The notes below the pieces were generated by a model. The model did not search any database and was not told the DNA's origin. It was given only the letters and a program-made list of their open reading frames with translations. A stretch of 64,000 nucleotides of DNA from Isoetes taiwanensis (taxonomy: Eukaryota; Streptophyta; Lycopodiopsida; Isoetales; Isoetaceae). The position numbers and the translations under genes were made by a program. Shown in pieces: positions 22,139 to 32,596 of this stretch (within the stretch, counting starts at the first letter, position 1; every line of letters begins with the position of its first letter). The stretch spans positions 12,955,760-13,019,759 of the forward strand of contig JAJEKV010000021.1 of assembly GCA_021234155.1 (NCBI GenBank), read 5' to 3'.

Positions 22139-22150
22139 TGGTATCAGAGC
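22139..22150 (+). promoter_or_regulatory. Primer binding site of the copia element
   Basis: TGGTATCAGAGC, two bases after the LTR end. It is complementary to the 3' end of initiator methionine tRNA, the standard primer of plant Ty1/copia elements. Confidence 0.92.
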
Positions 22151-22156
22151 AGGAAC

Positions 22157-24022
22157 ATGTCAACTAGACTAGGTGCATCATTACTAAGTGCTGTTGAAGT
22201 TTTCAAAGGTATAGGGGGATTTCAAGTATGGAAAGAGAAGATCAAAGAAATACTGGAAGTTGAAGGATTATGGACGTATGTCAATGGAGATGGTGAAGGG
22301 AATGAACAATCCAGTGAGACAAATAATGATGCTGTCATTATTACTGCTGAGAGTTCAAGTTCAAAGAGAAAGGAAGCTGAAAGTCCAAGTTCAAAGGGAA
22401 AGGAAACATCTAGTTCTGTGGAGGTAACTAGTTGTGATGTTAAGGCTGTTGCCAAATTAATTGAAGCAAAGAGCATTATTACAGTGAAGCTAGGATCTAG
22501 CATACTGTTAAAGGTAAGAGGAATGAGCCCGAGGGGCATTTGGAAATATTTGATAAAGACTTATGAGAACAAAACATCTTCTCAGCTAGATGTTTTGGAC
22601 AGAGAATTAAGGAACTTAAAGTTCCATGACAATGATGATATAACTGAGTTTTTTCAGAAATTGGACAACCTGGTTGCAGACTTGGAGGCAGCAGGCACAA
22701 GTATTACACAAGATCACCAGGTAATGACCATAGCTAGAGCATTCTCAAATTTTGAGCACTTATCCACCTTAGTAAGAAATGTAGCAAAAAATAGAGATCA
22801 TGCTGAACTTATGGTGAAAACAGAATTAGAACAAAAGTCTCTAGCTAGTGGCAATGCTGATCATGCTGAAATTCTTTATGCTGGGAAAGGAAAAGCTAAA
22901 AATTCTGACAAAAGCAAGCTGGGGCCCTGCTACATATGCAATCAGTATGGACACTTAAAGAATAATTGTCCAAAGGGAACACAAGAAAATAAATGCTATA
23001 ACTGCAATGGATTTGGTCACATGGCAGTAAACTGTTCAAGTCCCAAAGATCTTAATAGGGGAAGAGGTCGAGGTTCAGATAATGCCAGGGGATATTTCTC
23101 AAGGGGAAAACCCCAAAACATTAGAGGGAGAGGCATGGGAAGAAACCCTGCAGTAAATATGGCAAAATCAGTCACAATTGAGGAAGAAGAAGTTGAGGAC
23201 GAAAACATTGAGGTATGTTTAAATTCTGAGATTAGCAAATCACTGAGAGGACTGAATTCTAAAGATGATATGTTTGTTTTAGATTCAGGAGCTGAAAGAT
23301 CAGTGATTAAGAATGCTAAACATCTCAAAGACAAAGTGAGTAAAGGATCCAGTTATGTTCAAATGGGAGATGGCAACCTGCAAAAGGTCGAAGTAGCTGG
23401 GATCCTAGAGATCTTTGACTTATCTGGAAAGCCAGTAGATTTGAAAAATGTTTTGTGTGTTCCCTCAATAGTTAGAAATCTGATTTCTATCAGCCAACTT
23501 GTTGATCTTGGTTATAAAGTATGCTTTGAGAAACTTGAATGTAAGATCTACTTGGAAAATACATTGAAATTTTTGGCAAAAAGAGTAGGAAATTTATTTG
23601 CTCTCAATAATACAAAGTGTGATGGATCAATCAATCTTGTGACAGCTGCAACATTCAAAAGATGGCATGAGAGGTTAGGACATACCAATATTAACAACCT
23701 CAAATACATGGCCAAGCACAATATGATTCTGGCTGAAGAAGATAAGGAAAATGAATTCATGTGTGAAGGATGCATGTTGGGAAAGCACACAAGACTGAAA
23801 TTTGCAAAATCGAACAAGAGGGCTAAAGAAATTCTTGAATTAATACATACAGATCTCTGTGGTCCAATAAATGTTACAGGTCTGGCTGGAAAGAAATATT
23901 TTATTACTTTCATAGATGATTTCTCAAGAAAAACCAAGTGCTACTTATTAAGGCATAAAGATCAAGCTTTCTCAGCATATAAGCTTTTTGAACAGGAAGT
24001 TGAAAGGCAAACTGGAAAATAA
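22157..24022 (+). CDS. Copia gag-protease-integrase (5' part of polyprotein, ends at premature stop)
   Basis: Starts at ATG 22157, seven bases after the primer binding site, 621 codons. Residues ~1-250 are gag (WKEKIKEILEVEGLWTYVNG near the start). Two CCHC zinc knuckles follow: CYICNQYGHLKNNC (~258) and CYNCNGFGHMAVNC (~278). The protease active site is FVLDSGAE (~376). The integrase zinc finger is HERLGH ... CEGC (~503-540), and the first catalytic Asp is in IHTDLCGP (~565). The frame is stopped by TAA at 24020-24022 in the middle of the integrase core; the same frame is open immediately after. Two tandem repeats of a Ser-Lys-Glu segment lie near residues 68-85. Confidence 0.93.
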   Translation: MSTRLGASLLSAVEVFKGIGGFQVWKEKIKEILEVEGLWTYVNGDGEGNEQSSETNNDAVIITAESSSSKRKEAESPSSKGKETSSSVEVTSCDVKAVAKLIEAKSIITVKLGSSILLKVRGMSPRGIWKYLIKTYENKTSSQLDVLDRELRNLKFHDNDDITEFFQKLDNLVADLEAAGTSITQDHQVMTIARAFSNFEHLSTLVRNVAKNRDHAELMVKTELEQKSLASGNADHAEILYAGKGKAKNSDKSKLGPCYICNQYGHLKNNCPKGTQENKCYNCNGFGHMAVNCSSPKDLNRGRGRGSDNARGYFSRGKPQNIRGRGMGRNPAVNMAKSVTIEEEEVEDENIEVCLNSEISKSLRGLNSKDDMFVLDSGAERSVIKNAKHLKDKVSKGSSYVQMGDGNLQKVEVAGILEIFDLSGKPVDLKNVLCVPSIVRNLISISQLVDLGYKVCFEKLECKIYLENTLKFLAKRVGNLFALNNTKCDGSINLVTAATFKRWHERLGHTNINNLKYMAKHNMILAEEDKENEFMCEGCMLGKHTRLKFAKSNKRAKEILELIHTDLCGPINVTGLAGKKYFITFIDDFSRKTKCYLLRHKDQAFSAYKLFEQEVERQTGK

Positions 24023-24544
24023 ATTAAATGTGTTAGATCTGACAGGGGTGGTGAGTTTTTATCAGGGGAGTTCAACAATCATTGCAGGGAGCATGGAATC
24101 AGAAGGCAACTGACTTGTAGATTCACCCCTCAGCAAAATGGCATTGCAGAGAGAAAGAACAGGACCATCCTCAATGCTGTTCGATCCATGCTCAAGCAAT
24201 CAGGTATGCCTAATTTTCTGTGGGAAGAAACTGTTAAAACAGTAGTACTTTTGCAAAATAAGCTTCCATCTGTCAGTATTCAAGGGAAAACACCTGAAGA
24301 GATGTGGAGTGGAAATATTCCTTCTTATGAGATGTTCAAAACCTATGGATGCCTAGGATATGCTCACATTCCTAAGGAATTAAGGAAGAAACTAGACAAT
24401 AGGGCCATTAAATGCTACCTGGCAGGATATGATGAGCAAGCAAAGGCTTATAGGATGTATGACCCTGAAAACAGACAAATTATCATCAGCAGAGATGTGG
24501 TATTTAATGAGCATGAGGTCTATAAAAACAAAAAGCTTGAATGA
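24023..24544 (+). pseudogene. Copia integrase, second half
   Basis: Same frame as the upstream CDS after its TAA. It carries the remaining two catalytic residues, Asp in RSDRGGEF and Glu in NGIAERKN, and the Ty1/copia C-terminal text (YGCLGYAHIP, KCYLAGYDEQAKAYR). It runs to a stop at 24542-24544. Separated from its start by the stop codon, it could only be made by readthrough. It is preserved with little other damage, consistent with recent inactivation. Confidence 0.88.
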
Positions 24545-26465
24545 TGTTGATGATGATAATGACCTGACAGCCAATTTCCAGCAAAATACAAAGGCAATAG
24601 ATGCAGATCATAATGAGATAGAAAAGGAGCAGGGAACACAAGAGGAAGGCAACACTCAAACAGACAACTCTGATGATGAAGAGATTCAGCAGGATAGAAG
24701 GAAAAGAAAAACAGAACTAGAAAAATTAAGAGAGACAATGGAGACAATGGATATAAACTCTGACATGTATGGCAGAATGGATCATGGCAGGAGCAGAAGG
24801 TTGCACAAAGAAGATGTAGACATCCATCAAATCATGGCAATTCTTGACCCCGACTTACCACAGTCCTATGAGGAAGCAATGGATTCTGAGCATGCAGAAC
24901 AATGGAAGGAAGCTATGATGGAAGAACTTTCAGCATTCAAAAGAACTCAGACTTATGATGTAGTGAAAAAACCTGAACAGAAAAATGTTGTGGGCAGCAA
25001 GTGGCTATACAAAGTCAAAAAAGGCATTAATGGTGAAGAAAACTTCAAAGCAAGGCTGGTGGCACAGGGATTTACACAAAGGAAAGGGATAGATTATGAG
25101 GAGACATTCTCCCCTATTGTAAAATTAACAAGCATCAGAATTCTCATGGCATTTGCCAATGCAAATAATTTAGACATGCATCACATGGATGTAAGCACAG
25201 CATTTTTAAATGCAGAGTTGAATGATGATGTCTACATGAAACAAGCACCAGGATTTGAAGCTCCAGGGGAAGATAAGGTATGGAAACTCAACCGTGCTGT
25301 GTATGGCCTTAAACAGTCTCCCAGAATGTGGTACCAATGTATAGATAAATATCTTCTAGAGCAAGGCTTCACAAGGTTTTTGAATGATGTAAATTTATAT
25401 ATTCTCAATAAGGGAGGTCAGTTTTGTATACTGGCATTGTATGTTGATGATAACATACTAGTACCAAGCAATATGGAAATATTAGACCACTGCAAACAGA
25501 TTCTTACCAGCAGATTTAAAATGACAGATCTCGGGAGAATTAAGAAGTTTTTAGGCATGGAAATATCAAGGAATAGAGAAGGAAAACTTCTGAAAGTCTC
25601 TCAGACCAGCAACATCTTAAGCATGCTTAAGAGATTTAATATGCTTGATTGTAATATTGCAAGGACTCCCATTGTTCAAGGTTTGAAATTATCCAGCAAT
25701 GATAGTCCTAAAACTCATGATGAGCTGATGGAAATGGAGAAGATTCCATACATGGAACTTATTGGCTGTTTGCTTTACATATCCAACTGCACGAGACCAG
25801 AAATAGCGTTTACAGTCAACTTACTTAGCAGATTCAGCAATAACCCAGGCAAACAGCATTGGACCATAGCAAAAAGAGTATTGAGATATTTAAAATATAC
25901 TCAAGATCAGGGATTGACATTTAATAATGATGATTTAGTGCTAAAAGGATATGCTGATGCAGACTGGGGCAGTGATGTTGATACAAGGAAATCCACTTCT
26001 GGATTTTGTTTAATGTTAGGAGGAGCTGCAATAACTTGGAAAAGCAAAAAGCAGTCAAGTGTTGCCATGTCAACTGCTGAAGCAGAGTACAATGCTACAA
26101 CACTTGCTGCTAAGGAAATAGCATGGGTCAGAAGATTACTTGATGAACTAAAGGTGTTTCAGAAATTGCCTACCATATTGTACTCTGACAGTATGAGCTG
26201 CATTGCAATCACAAAGAATCCAGTTTTGCACCAAAGGACTAAGCATATTGAATTGCATATTCATTTTATTAGAGAAATGGTTGCCAAATGTGTGGTGACA
26301 GTTGAATACATCTCTACACATGAGCAGATTGCTGATATATTAACCAAGGGCCTATCAGAGATTAAGTTTCAGAAATTTAAGAATCAGCTGGGAATCCAAG
26401 AATGTAATGACAACAATGAAGTTAGCAGGAACAATAGCAATGAAGTTAGCATGAAAGGGGAATGA
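24541..26465 (+). CDS. Copia reverse transcriptase-RNase H (frame-shifted from integrase)
   Basis: Open in a different frame from integrase (the switch lies in the A-rich run at ~24525-24545). Contains an acidic linker, then RT: WKEAMMEELSAF, VGSKWLYKVKKG, DVSTAFLNAEL, YGLKQSPRMWY and the catalytic YVDD (codons near 25440), followed by IGCLLYISNCTRPEIAF. RNase H follows with GYADADWGSDVDTRKSTSGF, STAEAEY and SDSMSCIA. It ends at TGA 26463-26465, overlapping the first bases of the 3' LTR. It copies the element RNA to DNA. Active-site residues are intact. Confidence 0.92.
26453..26462 (+). promoter_or_regulatory. Polypurine tract of the copia element
   Basis: GAAAGGGGAA immediately before the 3' LTR (26463). 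It primes plus-strand DNA synthesis in LTR elements. Position and composition are canonical. Confidence 0.88.
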
Positions 26466-27049
26466 AGGAAATTCATGCTAACTACTGAGCACAGCTATGG
26501 CAAAGAACAGAGGGGAATTCCAGATTCTTAAACCTAATGAATGCCATATGAATATGGTAAGTTCAATTAGGTTGATTGAAAGGCAAGGGTCACATGCAAT
26601 GGTTTAGCAAAGGTTCTATCTTATAATGGTTGAAACGTTTATATGGTTAATGCACTTAAATTATTGTGAGATAAGGATTGGGCTATCTCGGTCCAATACG
26701 TTGGAGCCAAACCCATGATTCAAATTATGGAAATCTCCTGCTATGAAGGAGATACTTCCAGCTATGCACTGAGCGGCCGGATCTGGCCGAAGCGGCCGGA
26801 TCCTTGTAAATAAAATGAAGAAGAAGTTCATAACGATTATACACAGTGGATTGAGCTGTTCTAGGGGAACAGGCTTGTGCTATCGAAGACCCCATTGTAA
26901 ATCCAAGTTTGAGTTTTATTCTTGCATTTACATTATTGAATTAATGAAGAGTTGATACTTCAAAGGTTGCATTGATATATTTTATATCTTGGTTTACCTT
27001 GTGTCTCTAGTTGACATTAAATCATAAACAATCAATCTCTATTTCTTCA
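26463..27049 (+). repeat. 3' LTR of the copia element
   Basis: 587 bases, the same length as the 5' LTR and differing at two sites. Followed by AGAAC, the target duplication. Confidence 0.95.
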
Positions 27050-27054
27050 AGAAC

Positions 27055-27420
27055 AATATTGGCTGCCTAGAAAGTTAGATGTTATACCGATTGGGAAAAA
27101 CAGTTGTATAAGTTAGTGCATTACTCTCACACAATTTGTAGCATGCAACCAATGATCCTTGATGCTTCTTATACAATTGCAGAAAGATCATGTCTCAACC
27201 CCCCTATGGATGTTGTAGTAGCATTGTTTTGCAACATTGCAACATTCCCTCAATATGTATATACCATAATATAACAAGATAACAATAAAAAACTAGTCTA
27301 AATAAATAAAAAACTAGTGTGTTTACATCCAGCAGCAATTCACTGATGTTGGCAGGTTTGGCAAAACAACATCCTCTAGATAAAATTCTAGTGAAGAGCA
27401 ATTTTCAACCTATTTATATA
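27055..27420. other. Noncoding flank of the copia insertion
   Basis: AT-rich, no gene recognised. It is the right-hand continuation of the DNA into which the copia element inserted. Confidence 0.45.
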
Positions 27421-27423
27421 TAT

Positions 27424-27660
27424 CATAAGATAAGATAAGATAAGATAAGATAAGATAAGATAAGATAAGATAAGATAAGATAAGATAAGATAAGATAAGA
27501 TAAGATAAGATAAGATAAGATAAGATAAGATAAGATAAGATAAGATAAGATAAGATGATTTTTTACGTCCACGGGAACCCAACGGGTTATGGGACGGCAC
27601 ATGCAAGGGCAACAGCCCATCTAGAACCTGGGGACTAGGCCCCATCACCAAACACAATAA
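27424..27660 (-). mobile_element. Microsatellite-tailed retroposon, copy 2, with (AAGAT)n array
   Basis: About 26 units of AAGAT on the plus strand (27424-27555), followed directly by GATTTTTTACGTCCACGGG and a unique ~100-base body that includes GGGTTATGGGACGGCAC and CCTGGGGACTAGGCCCCATC. Read on the minus strand the body is followed by ACGT, an A run and the (TCTTA)n tail. The longer body than in copies 1 and 6 suggests a less truncated copy. Confidence 0.65.
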
Positions 27661-27973
27661 CCAAATATTAAAAGGCTACCAAGAATAAGATAAGATAATG
27701 TTAATTCTAGTGGTAAGATAATGAGGACCTAAAGGCAGACTTTAATTGAATTCTACTAATCATTGTAAGAACGTTATGCAGCCAGTCTAAGATGACACAA
27801 AATACTTCATATTCCAACAGTGTAATACAATGCCGTAACTTGGTGTTGGCAGTTGCATGCACATGTCACCTATATGACACAACTACCATGTCAATACCAT
27901 CTATAATGAGTATCTATAATTGTCGATGCCTTACCCAAAACTATTTTAAGCCCAAAACATACCAATAACTTAC

Positions 27974-28284
27974 CAAGGGACTGTAATGGCTTAGTTAAAG
28001 AACAAAGCTGCATTACAATTCCATAGATTTGACAATTTTGTACAAAATCTCCACGTAATTGCTCCATTTCATTGTGACCAAAAGTTGGAAAAAAGCTTAT
28101 GATTGCCCAATAACCTCCATCCCGCAATACATTTTTCTATCATATTCCATAACCATTTCTTGTATTCTATCATTAGTATATTTATCTGCAACATGGTTAC
28201 CCTTGTTAGCTTCCCCAGTTGGAGTTAAATAAGATTGAATAGCATATTTATCTTTGAGATCTTTGTATTTGATTAGAACAGATG

Positions 28285-28287
<3 letters not shown>
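27974..28287 (-). pseudogene. Argonaute MID-domain exon, copy 2, interrupted by LINE
   Basis: About 200 bases nearly identical to the exon at 18564-18768 and ending at the same donor (CCCTTG/GTAAGTTAT; boundary 27974). It reads YWAIISFFPTFGHNEMEQL and VQNCQIYGIVMQ. Upstream it continues about 100 bases further than copy 1 (DKYAIQSYLTPTGEANKG). Relative to copy 1 it has lost 5 bases near 28115, which breaks the frame. Its upstream side abuts the poly(A) end of the minus-strand LINE at 28288. Confidence 0.5.
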
Positions 28288-28315
<28 letters not shown>

Positions 28316-28740
28316 TGAGAGAGAGTAGATTTTTTCATTAATCAAGAAAAGCCATTCATTATTCTGCTAAAATAAGCAAAATAAGGGCATTCAGTGCTCA
28401 AGTCTCCAACCTCGACCCCAACTATGTGTCCAGATTCCATTGTCTTAGGTGACGAAAACCTGGAAAACAACTTAACCAACCAAAAACTCTTACAGGATGA
28501 TGAGTTAAAATTGAGCAATTAATGGCAGAGCTTAAATTCCAAAGGATAGCAAAAACAGAAGGCATGGAAAAGAGTTTATGAAGAAACAGAGTCAAGCTTA
28601 GCATTGAAGAAGGAATAAAAGGAATCTACAGAGCCAAAGGTGTAGTGGTCCAGAGTGAGATCATCAACATCATCAAAGGAGGAGTCAAAGTCCTTAGAAT
28701 CACTTAGTAGCAGCAGAGAACCATACAAATCTGCCAAGAG

Positions 28741-28762
28741 TGTGTGTGTGTGTGTGTGTGTG
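28741..28762. repeat. (TG)n dinucleotide repeat
   Basis: About eleven TG units inside the LINE 3' part. A simple repeat. Confidence 0.9.
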
Positions 28763-28903
28763 TAGTACAGGTCCCTATATCATGTGAATTGCCTTTCGCA
28801 CATGTAGTAGTGATAGATGAAGACAAAGCCAAACATGCAATATACTTCGACTACTTCCTTGCAGAAAAGCCTGGCCCAAGCAATTTTTCTATCTGAGTAT
28901 TCC

Positions 28904-29926
28904 TTATCCATAAATCTCTCTATCGGTCCATTTAGATCCATATCTTTTCCTTTCCTTATGAAACTGTCTTCCAGATCCCCATGATCTCCATTTCCTTTGC
29001 ATTATTTTAGATAGACTATCATGATCAAGGAAAGTAGAATTAGAATCAATGACATTTAGATTAGAAACAAATAAATCAAAAGAACCCTTAAATGCACCAA
29101 TAGAATTCCACTTCCTGTCATATTTATCAGCATATTTCCTTTTGTGAGCAGAAGCAGTGGCTTCAACATCAAGCTGAAAGTGCATTTTAATCCAAAAGAT
29201 AGAAAAAAAATTATTGCCATACACAATCCTATTTCTAGCTTTCCAAATATTCCATAGAATGAGAATGAGAATGAGAATGAGAATGAGAATGAGAATGAGA
29301 ATGAGAATGAGAATGAGAATGAGAATGAGAATGAGAATGAGAATGATTTTTTATCGTCCACTGAGGCCAATCGGCCTATGGGACCCATAAGCATGATAGT
29401 ATTAGCAAAGGTGCACTTATTTTGAATGCAAGATAGTAAATTACCAACAACCAAAGTAGGGAAAAGCACACCAAATCTATCTCTCAACCAGAAGGGTGCC
29501 AATTTAGGATAGAAAAAATATGGTCAATACTTTCATCTTGCAAACAACCCGAGTGGCATAGGGCAGAAATATTATTAAATCTTCTTGAGATAGCAAGAAG
29601 ATTAGAGATACTTTTTGAGCAATTAGCCAAATGAAGAAGCTAACCTCAGGGAGACAGAAAGAGTTTCAAACTTCTTAAAAAAGGATTTTACCTTCTTCCT
29701 CAGAAATAGACCATTTAGAGACAGCTTTAACTGGAAGGTTAGATCTGCTGATGATGGAGTATACCTTACTAACCTTATATATGCATTTGCCATTCAAACC
29801 CCAATTTATAGCCTTAGGGACAGAATGATTCAACCAAACATCACGGAGAATAGACTTGAGATGAAGATAGATTTTCTTGTCACTAGAGGTACCTTGAATA
29901 ATATTTCTCAAGGAAGTCCAAGACAT
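28904..29926 (-). pseudogene. LINE C-terminal region (zf-RVT type)
   Basis: Minus-strand pieces with the text typical of plant LINE C-termini: WLNHSVPKAINWGLNGKC (about 29.8 kb), CHSGCLQDESIDHIFF (about 29.53 kb, the zinc-binding segment), and the tryptophan-containing stretch split by the retroposon at 29256-29390. Frames change several times. It binds nucleic acid in intact elements. Confidence 0.6.
29256..29390 (-). mobile_element. Microsatellite-tailed retroposon, copy 3, inside the LINE
   Basis: About 15 units of GAATGA on the plus strand (29256-29346), then TTTTTTATCGTCCACTGAGG and CCAATCGGCCTATGGGACCC. LINE coding text resumes on both sides, so this is an insertion of about 135 bases of which only about 45 are body. 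It postdates the LINE. Confidence 0.7.
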
Positions 29927-30217
29927 AAGTTTATTGTTGATGTAGAGATCATTTATAACAAGTAAACCTTTCTCAGATCATTTTTTCTAAATTTTAGGAT
30001 GTCTCAACGCAAAACTTTATTGGGGTGGTTCTTAAGAATAGGTGTCCAGAAAATAGTCATCTGCAAATTAAGATCCTCAAGGGTAGCATGATCAAAACAG
30101 ATGTAAGCTTTATTCCAAGCCATAATAATATTTCGCATCAAAGGAGATGTATTTGAACCTGGATGTAACTTATTGAAACAAGAGTCAGGAATGATATGAG
30201 CAATCGAAGGATGACCA

Positions 30218-31795
30218 TCAGGATAAGCAAGATAACCAAAATCTGATAAAATGGGAAGAAGGGCTGGTATTATTGATAATAGATCTCCATATGTATTTAC
30301 TAGCTAAAACATAAGCTTGCATGTGTAGGTCTTTACAACTTAACCCTCCTAAATTCTTTGATCTAGCCACCGAATTCCAATTAACCAAGTGAGAGCGATT
30401 CCAGATGAAATTTCTGATAGCTTTTTCTAGCTCATTATAGATGTTCTTTGGAGCAACCAGAGTAGAAGAGAAGTATATATGAGAACTAGCCAAGATCAAA
30501 TTTGCAATTAGAGTTCTGTCTGCAGTTTCTATAATTATTCAACTTCCTCTTAATTCTATCAACAATGGGCTGCCAAAGGCCTTTCAAGCAGGTATTTAGA
30601 GAAAGAGGCATGCCTAACAACATAGAAGCTTGATTGCAATTTAGAACCTTAATATCAGCAATATTAGAATGATTTATATCACCAATAATAGTACATTTGG
30701 ACAAATTCAAGTGGACACCAGAGGCAGCAGAGAATTGGCCAATAATCTCAAGAAAGAACTCAATGTTAGATACATTAACATCCAGAAAGGCATAAATATC
30801 ATCAGCATATTGAGAGATGGTGAGAGAAGTATTAGTATTTGGCATTTTAAGACCAGTGATCCTACCTAAAGATTGAAGATGCCGAATGGCTCTAGTTAAC
30901 ATATCTTGCGACAATTAGGAAAAGATAAGGAGCAAGAGGACAACCTTGTCTCACACCTCGAGATAATGGAAAGAATTGAGAAGGGGAGCCATTTAATATA
31001 ACATTAGAATTAGAATTGCCATTAAGACCATGAATAAGAAGCTTGAGTTTCGGATGAAAACCCATTTAGTGAGAGCATAATCCAGAAAATCCCATCTAAC
31101 AGTATCAAAGGCGCGTTTGAAGTCCAACTTAAGCAACACACAATTTTGATTGGAGATTTTTATTCCCATGAAGACCTTCCATATCCACAATGTAATTGTC
31201 CAAAACGAACCTGTTGGAAAGAAAGGCAGATTGATGTCTGGCTAATGTTTTTTTGAAGGAAAGCTTTGATTCTGGAGGCTATAATTTTGGCACAGATCTT
31301 GTAAGAGGTATTAGTTAGAGAGATAGGTCTCCATTCAGAGAAGATAGAAGGATTATCCACCTTAGGAATAAGAGCAATTAAACCCGCCGAGATGGAGAGA
31401 TGAAGATGATTTGCATTCTAAAAGCCTCTAACCACAGAGAGAATATCAGGTTTAACAATATCCCAAAAGTGAATATAGAATTCACTAGGGAGACCATCAG
31501 GTCCAGGAGATTTGGTTTTTTTAAAGGATTTCAAAGTATTAAGGATCTCATCTTCATTGGGAGGAATGACTAGAGAATCATCCATACAGTCCATAGAAGA
31601 TGGAATAATAGTGTCCATAAGGGCTAAGAAATCTCTTTCTTTTGTAATATCCATCTGGCATGGAGGAAACTTTGTGAAAAAGGATGCATAATTATCCTGA
31701 AAGAATGATTTGTTTAGTTTGGGATCATCCAAGGTAGTACCTGCATCAGTTATGACCTGAGTAATAGAATTTCTAAGAAGCCTATTTTTGGCCAC
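30218..31795 (-). pseudogene. LINE reverse transcriptase
   Basis: Non-LTR RT motifs in order on the minus strand: SPGPDGLPSEFY (31.5 kb), WRPISLTNTSYKI and IIASRIKAFL (31.3 kb), LKLDFKRAFDTVRWDFL (31.1 kb), ISQYADDIYAFLD with the YADD catalytic box (30.8 kb), then the RT connection NFIWNRSHLVNW (30.4 kb). The chain lies in several frames with breaks near 31400, 31160, 30990 and 30490. Confidence 0.88.
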
Positions 31796-31881
31796 TTTGA
31801 CAAAAAAAAATTAGAGCTACCATTGTCCATCTCATTATTATACTTGATTTTGCATTTTATTGCAGAACTCTTAGCCTCCTT

Positions 31882-32133
31882 TTATTCAATATTCTTTAAG
31901 TGATTCTCAATAATCTCCTCACCAATATGAAGATTTATATTATAGGGATCATCTTGAAGCAAAGATCTTATTTCTCTCATTTGAGAAAGAAAGTTTTTTT
32001 TCTCTTTTAATCTCAACAAGCATATGTTTTTAGACCACTCTTTGGTCCAACTCTGTACCACCTTTATTTTTGAGTAGAACTGTTTCATGGATTGACCATT
32101 GCTGTTAATGTGAATATTCTGATCTAAAATCAT
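31882..32133 (-). pseudogene. LINE segment between endonuclease and RT
   Basis: An 83-codon open stretch, lysine- and asparagine-rich (KVVQSWTKEWSKNICLLRLK), in the place where plant L1 elements have the linker before RT. No domain of its own. Confidence 0.6.
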
Positions 32134-32596
32134 TCACAAAGGAGTCATTGTTATTTAAATTTGTAAGAGACACTCCCATCTCTTGGGATTTGAGTCAAAT
32201 GGCAAGTATTCAAAAATTGAGGTTGATGATCAGAAATAGAAGTATATTCATCACTGGTAACATCACAATTATCCTAGAATGAAGAATCTGGACTGCAAAC
32301 ATAGAATCTATCCAAAGCAAAGTAGACTCTATTTTTTCCTTTTTGTTTGTTAGACCAAGTGAAAGTAGCAGTGGAAGAAGGCACATATACTAAAGAGGAA
32401 TCGGAAATAAAGGTATCTCAATTTTGTCTCCCTAAGATGGACATATTAATTCTGTTGCCAAGCTTCATGTTCCAGGATGGAGTCTTGTTAAAATCACCAG
32501 CAACAATCCAATCAGTGGTAGACTTACTAGATATCCAAGAATTGATCTCAGTCTAAAGAGATTCTCTGTCCTTAGGATTGGTAGAAGCATAAACAT

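Larger units (their letters stand above)
21545..27054 (+). mobile_element. Full-length Ty1/copia retrotransposon with target duplications
   Basis: Complete element from LTR start 21550 to LTR end 27049, flanked by the 5-bp direct repeat AGAAC (21545-21549 and 27050-27054). It contains two 587-bp LTRs (TG...CA), a primer binding site, gag-protease-integrase-RT-RNase H in Ty1/copia order, and a polypurine tract. The two LTRs differ at only two positions that I can find (G/A in CATATGAATRTGG; A/G in CCGAAGCRGCCGG), so insertion is recent. One in-frame stop and one frameshift disrupt the polyprotein. It lies between the two Argonaute exon copies. Confidence 0.95.

Noticed and set aside
27423-27657. 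Open frames of repeated Leu-Ser-Tyr-Leu-Ile on the minus strand
   Set aside because: Translation of the AAGAT microsatellite.
29056-29502. Minus-strand ORF with a Ser-Phe repeat
   Set aside because: The repeat is the GAATGA microsatellite of a retroposon; the flanks are LINE coding text from different frames.
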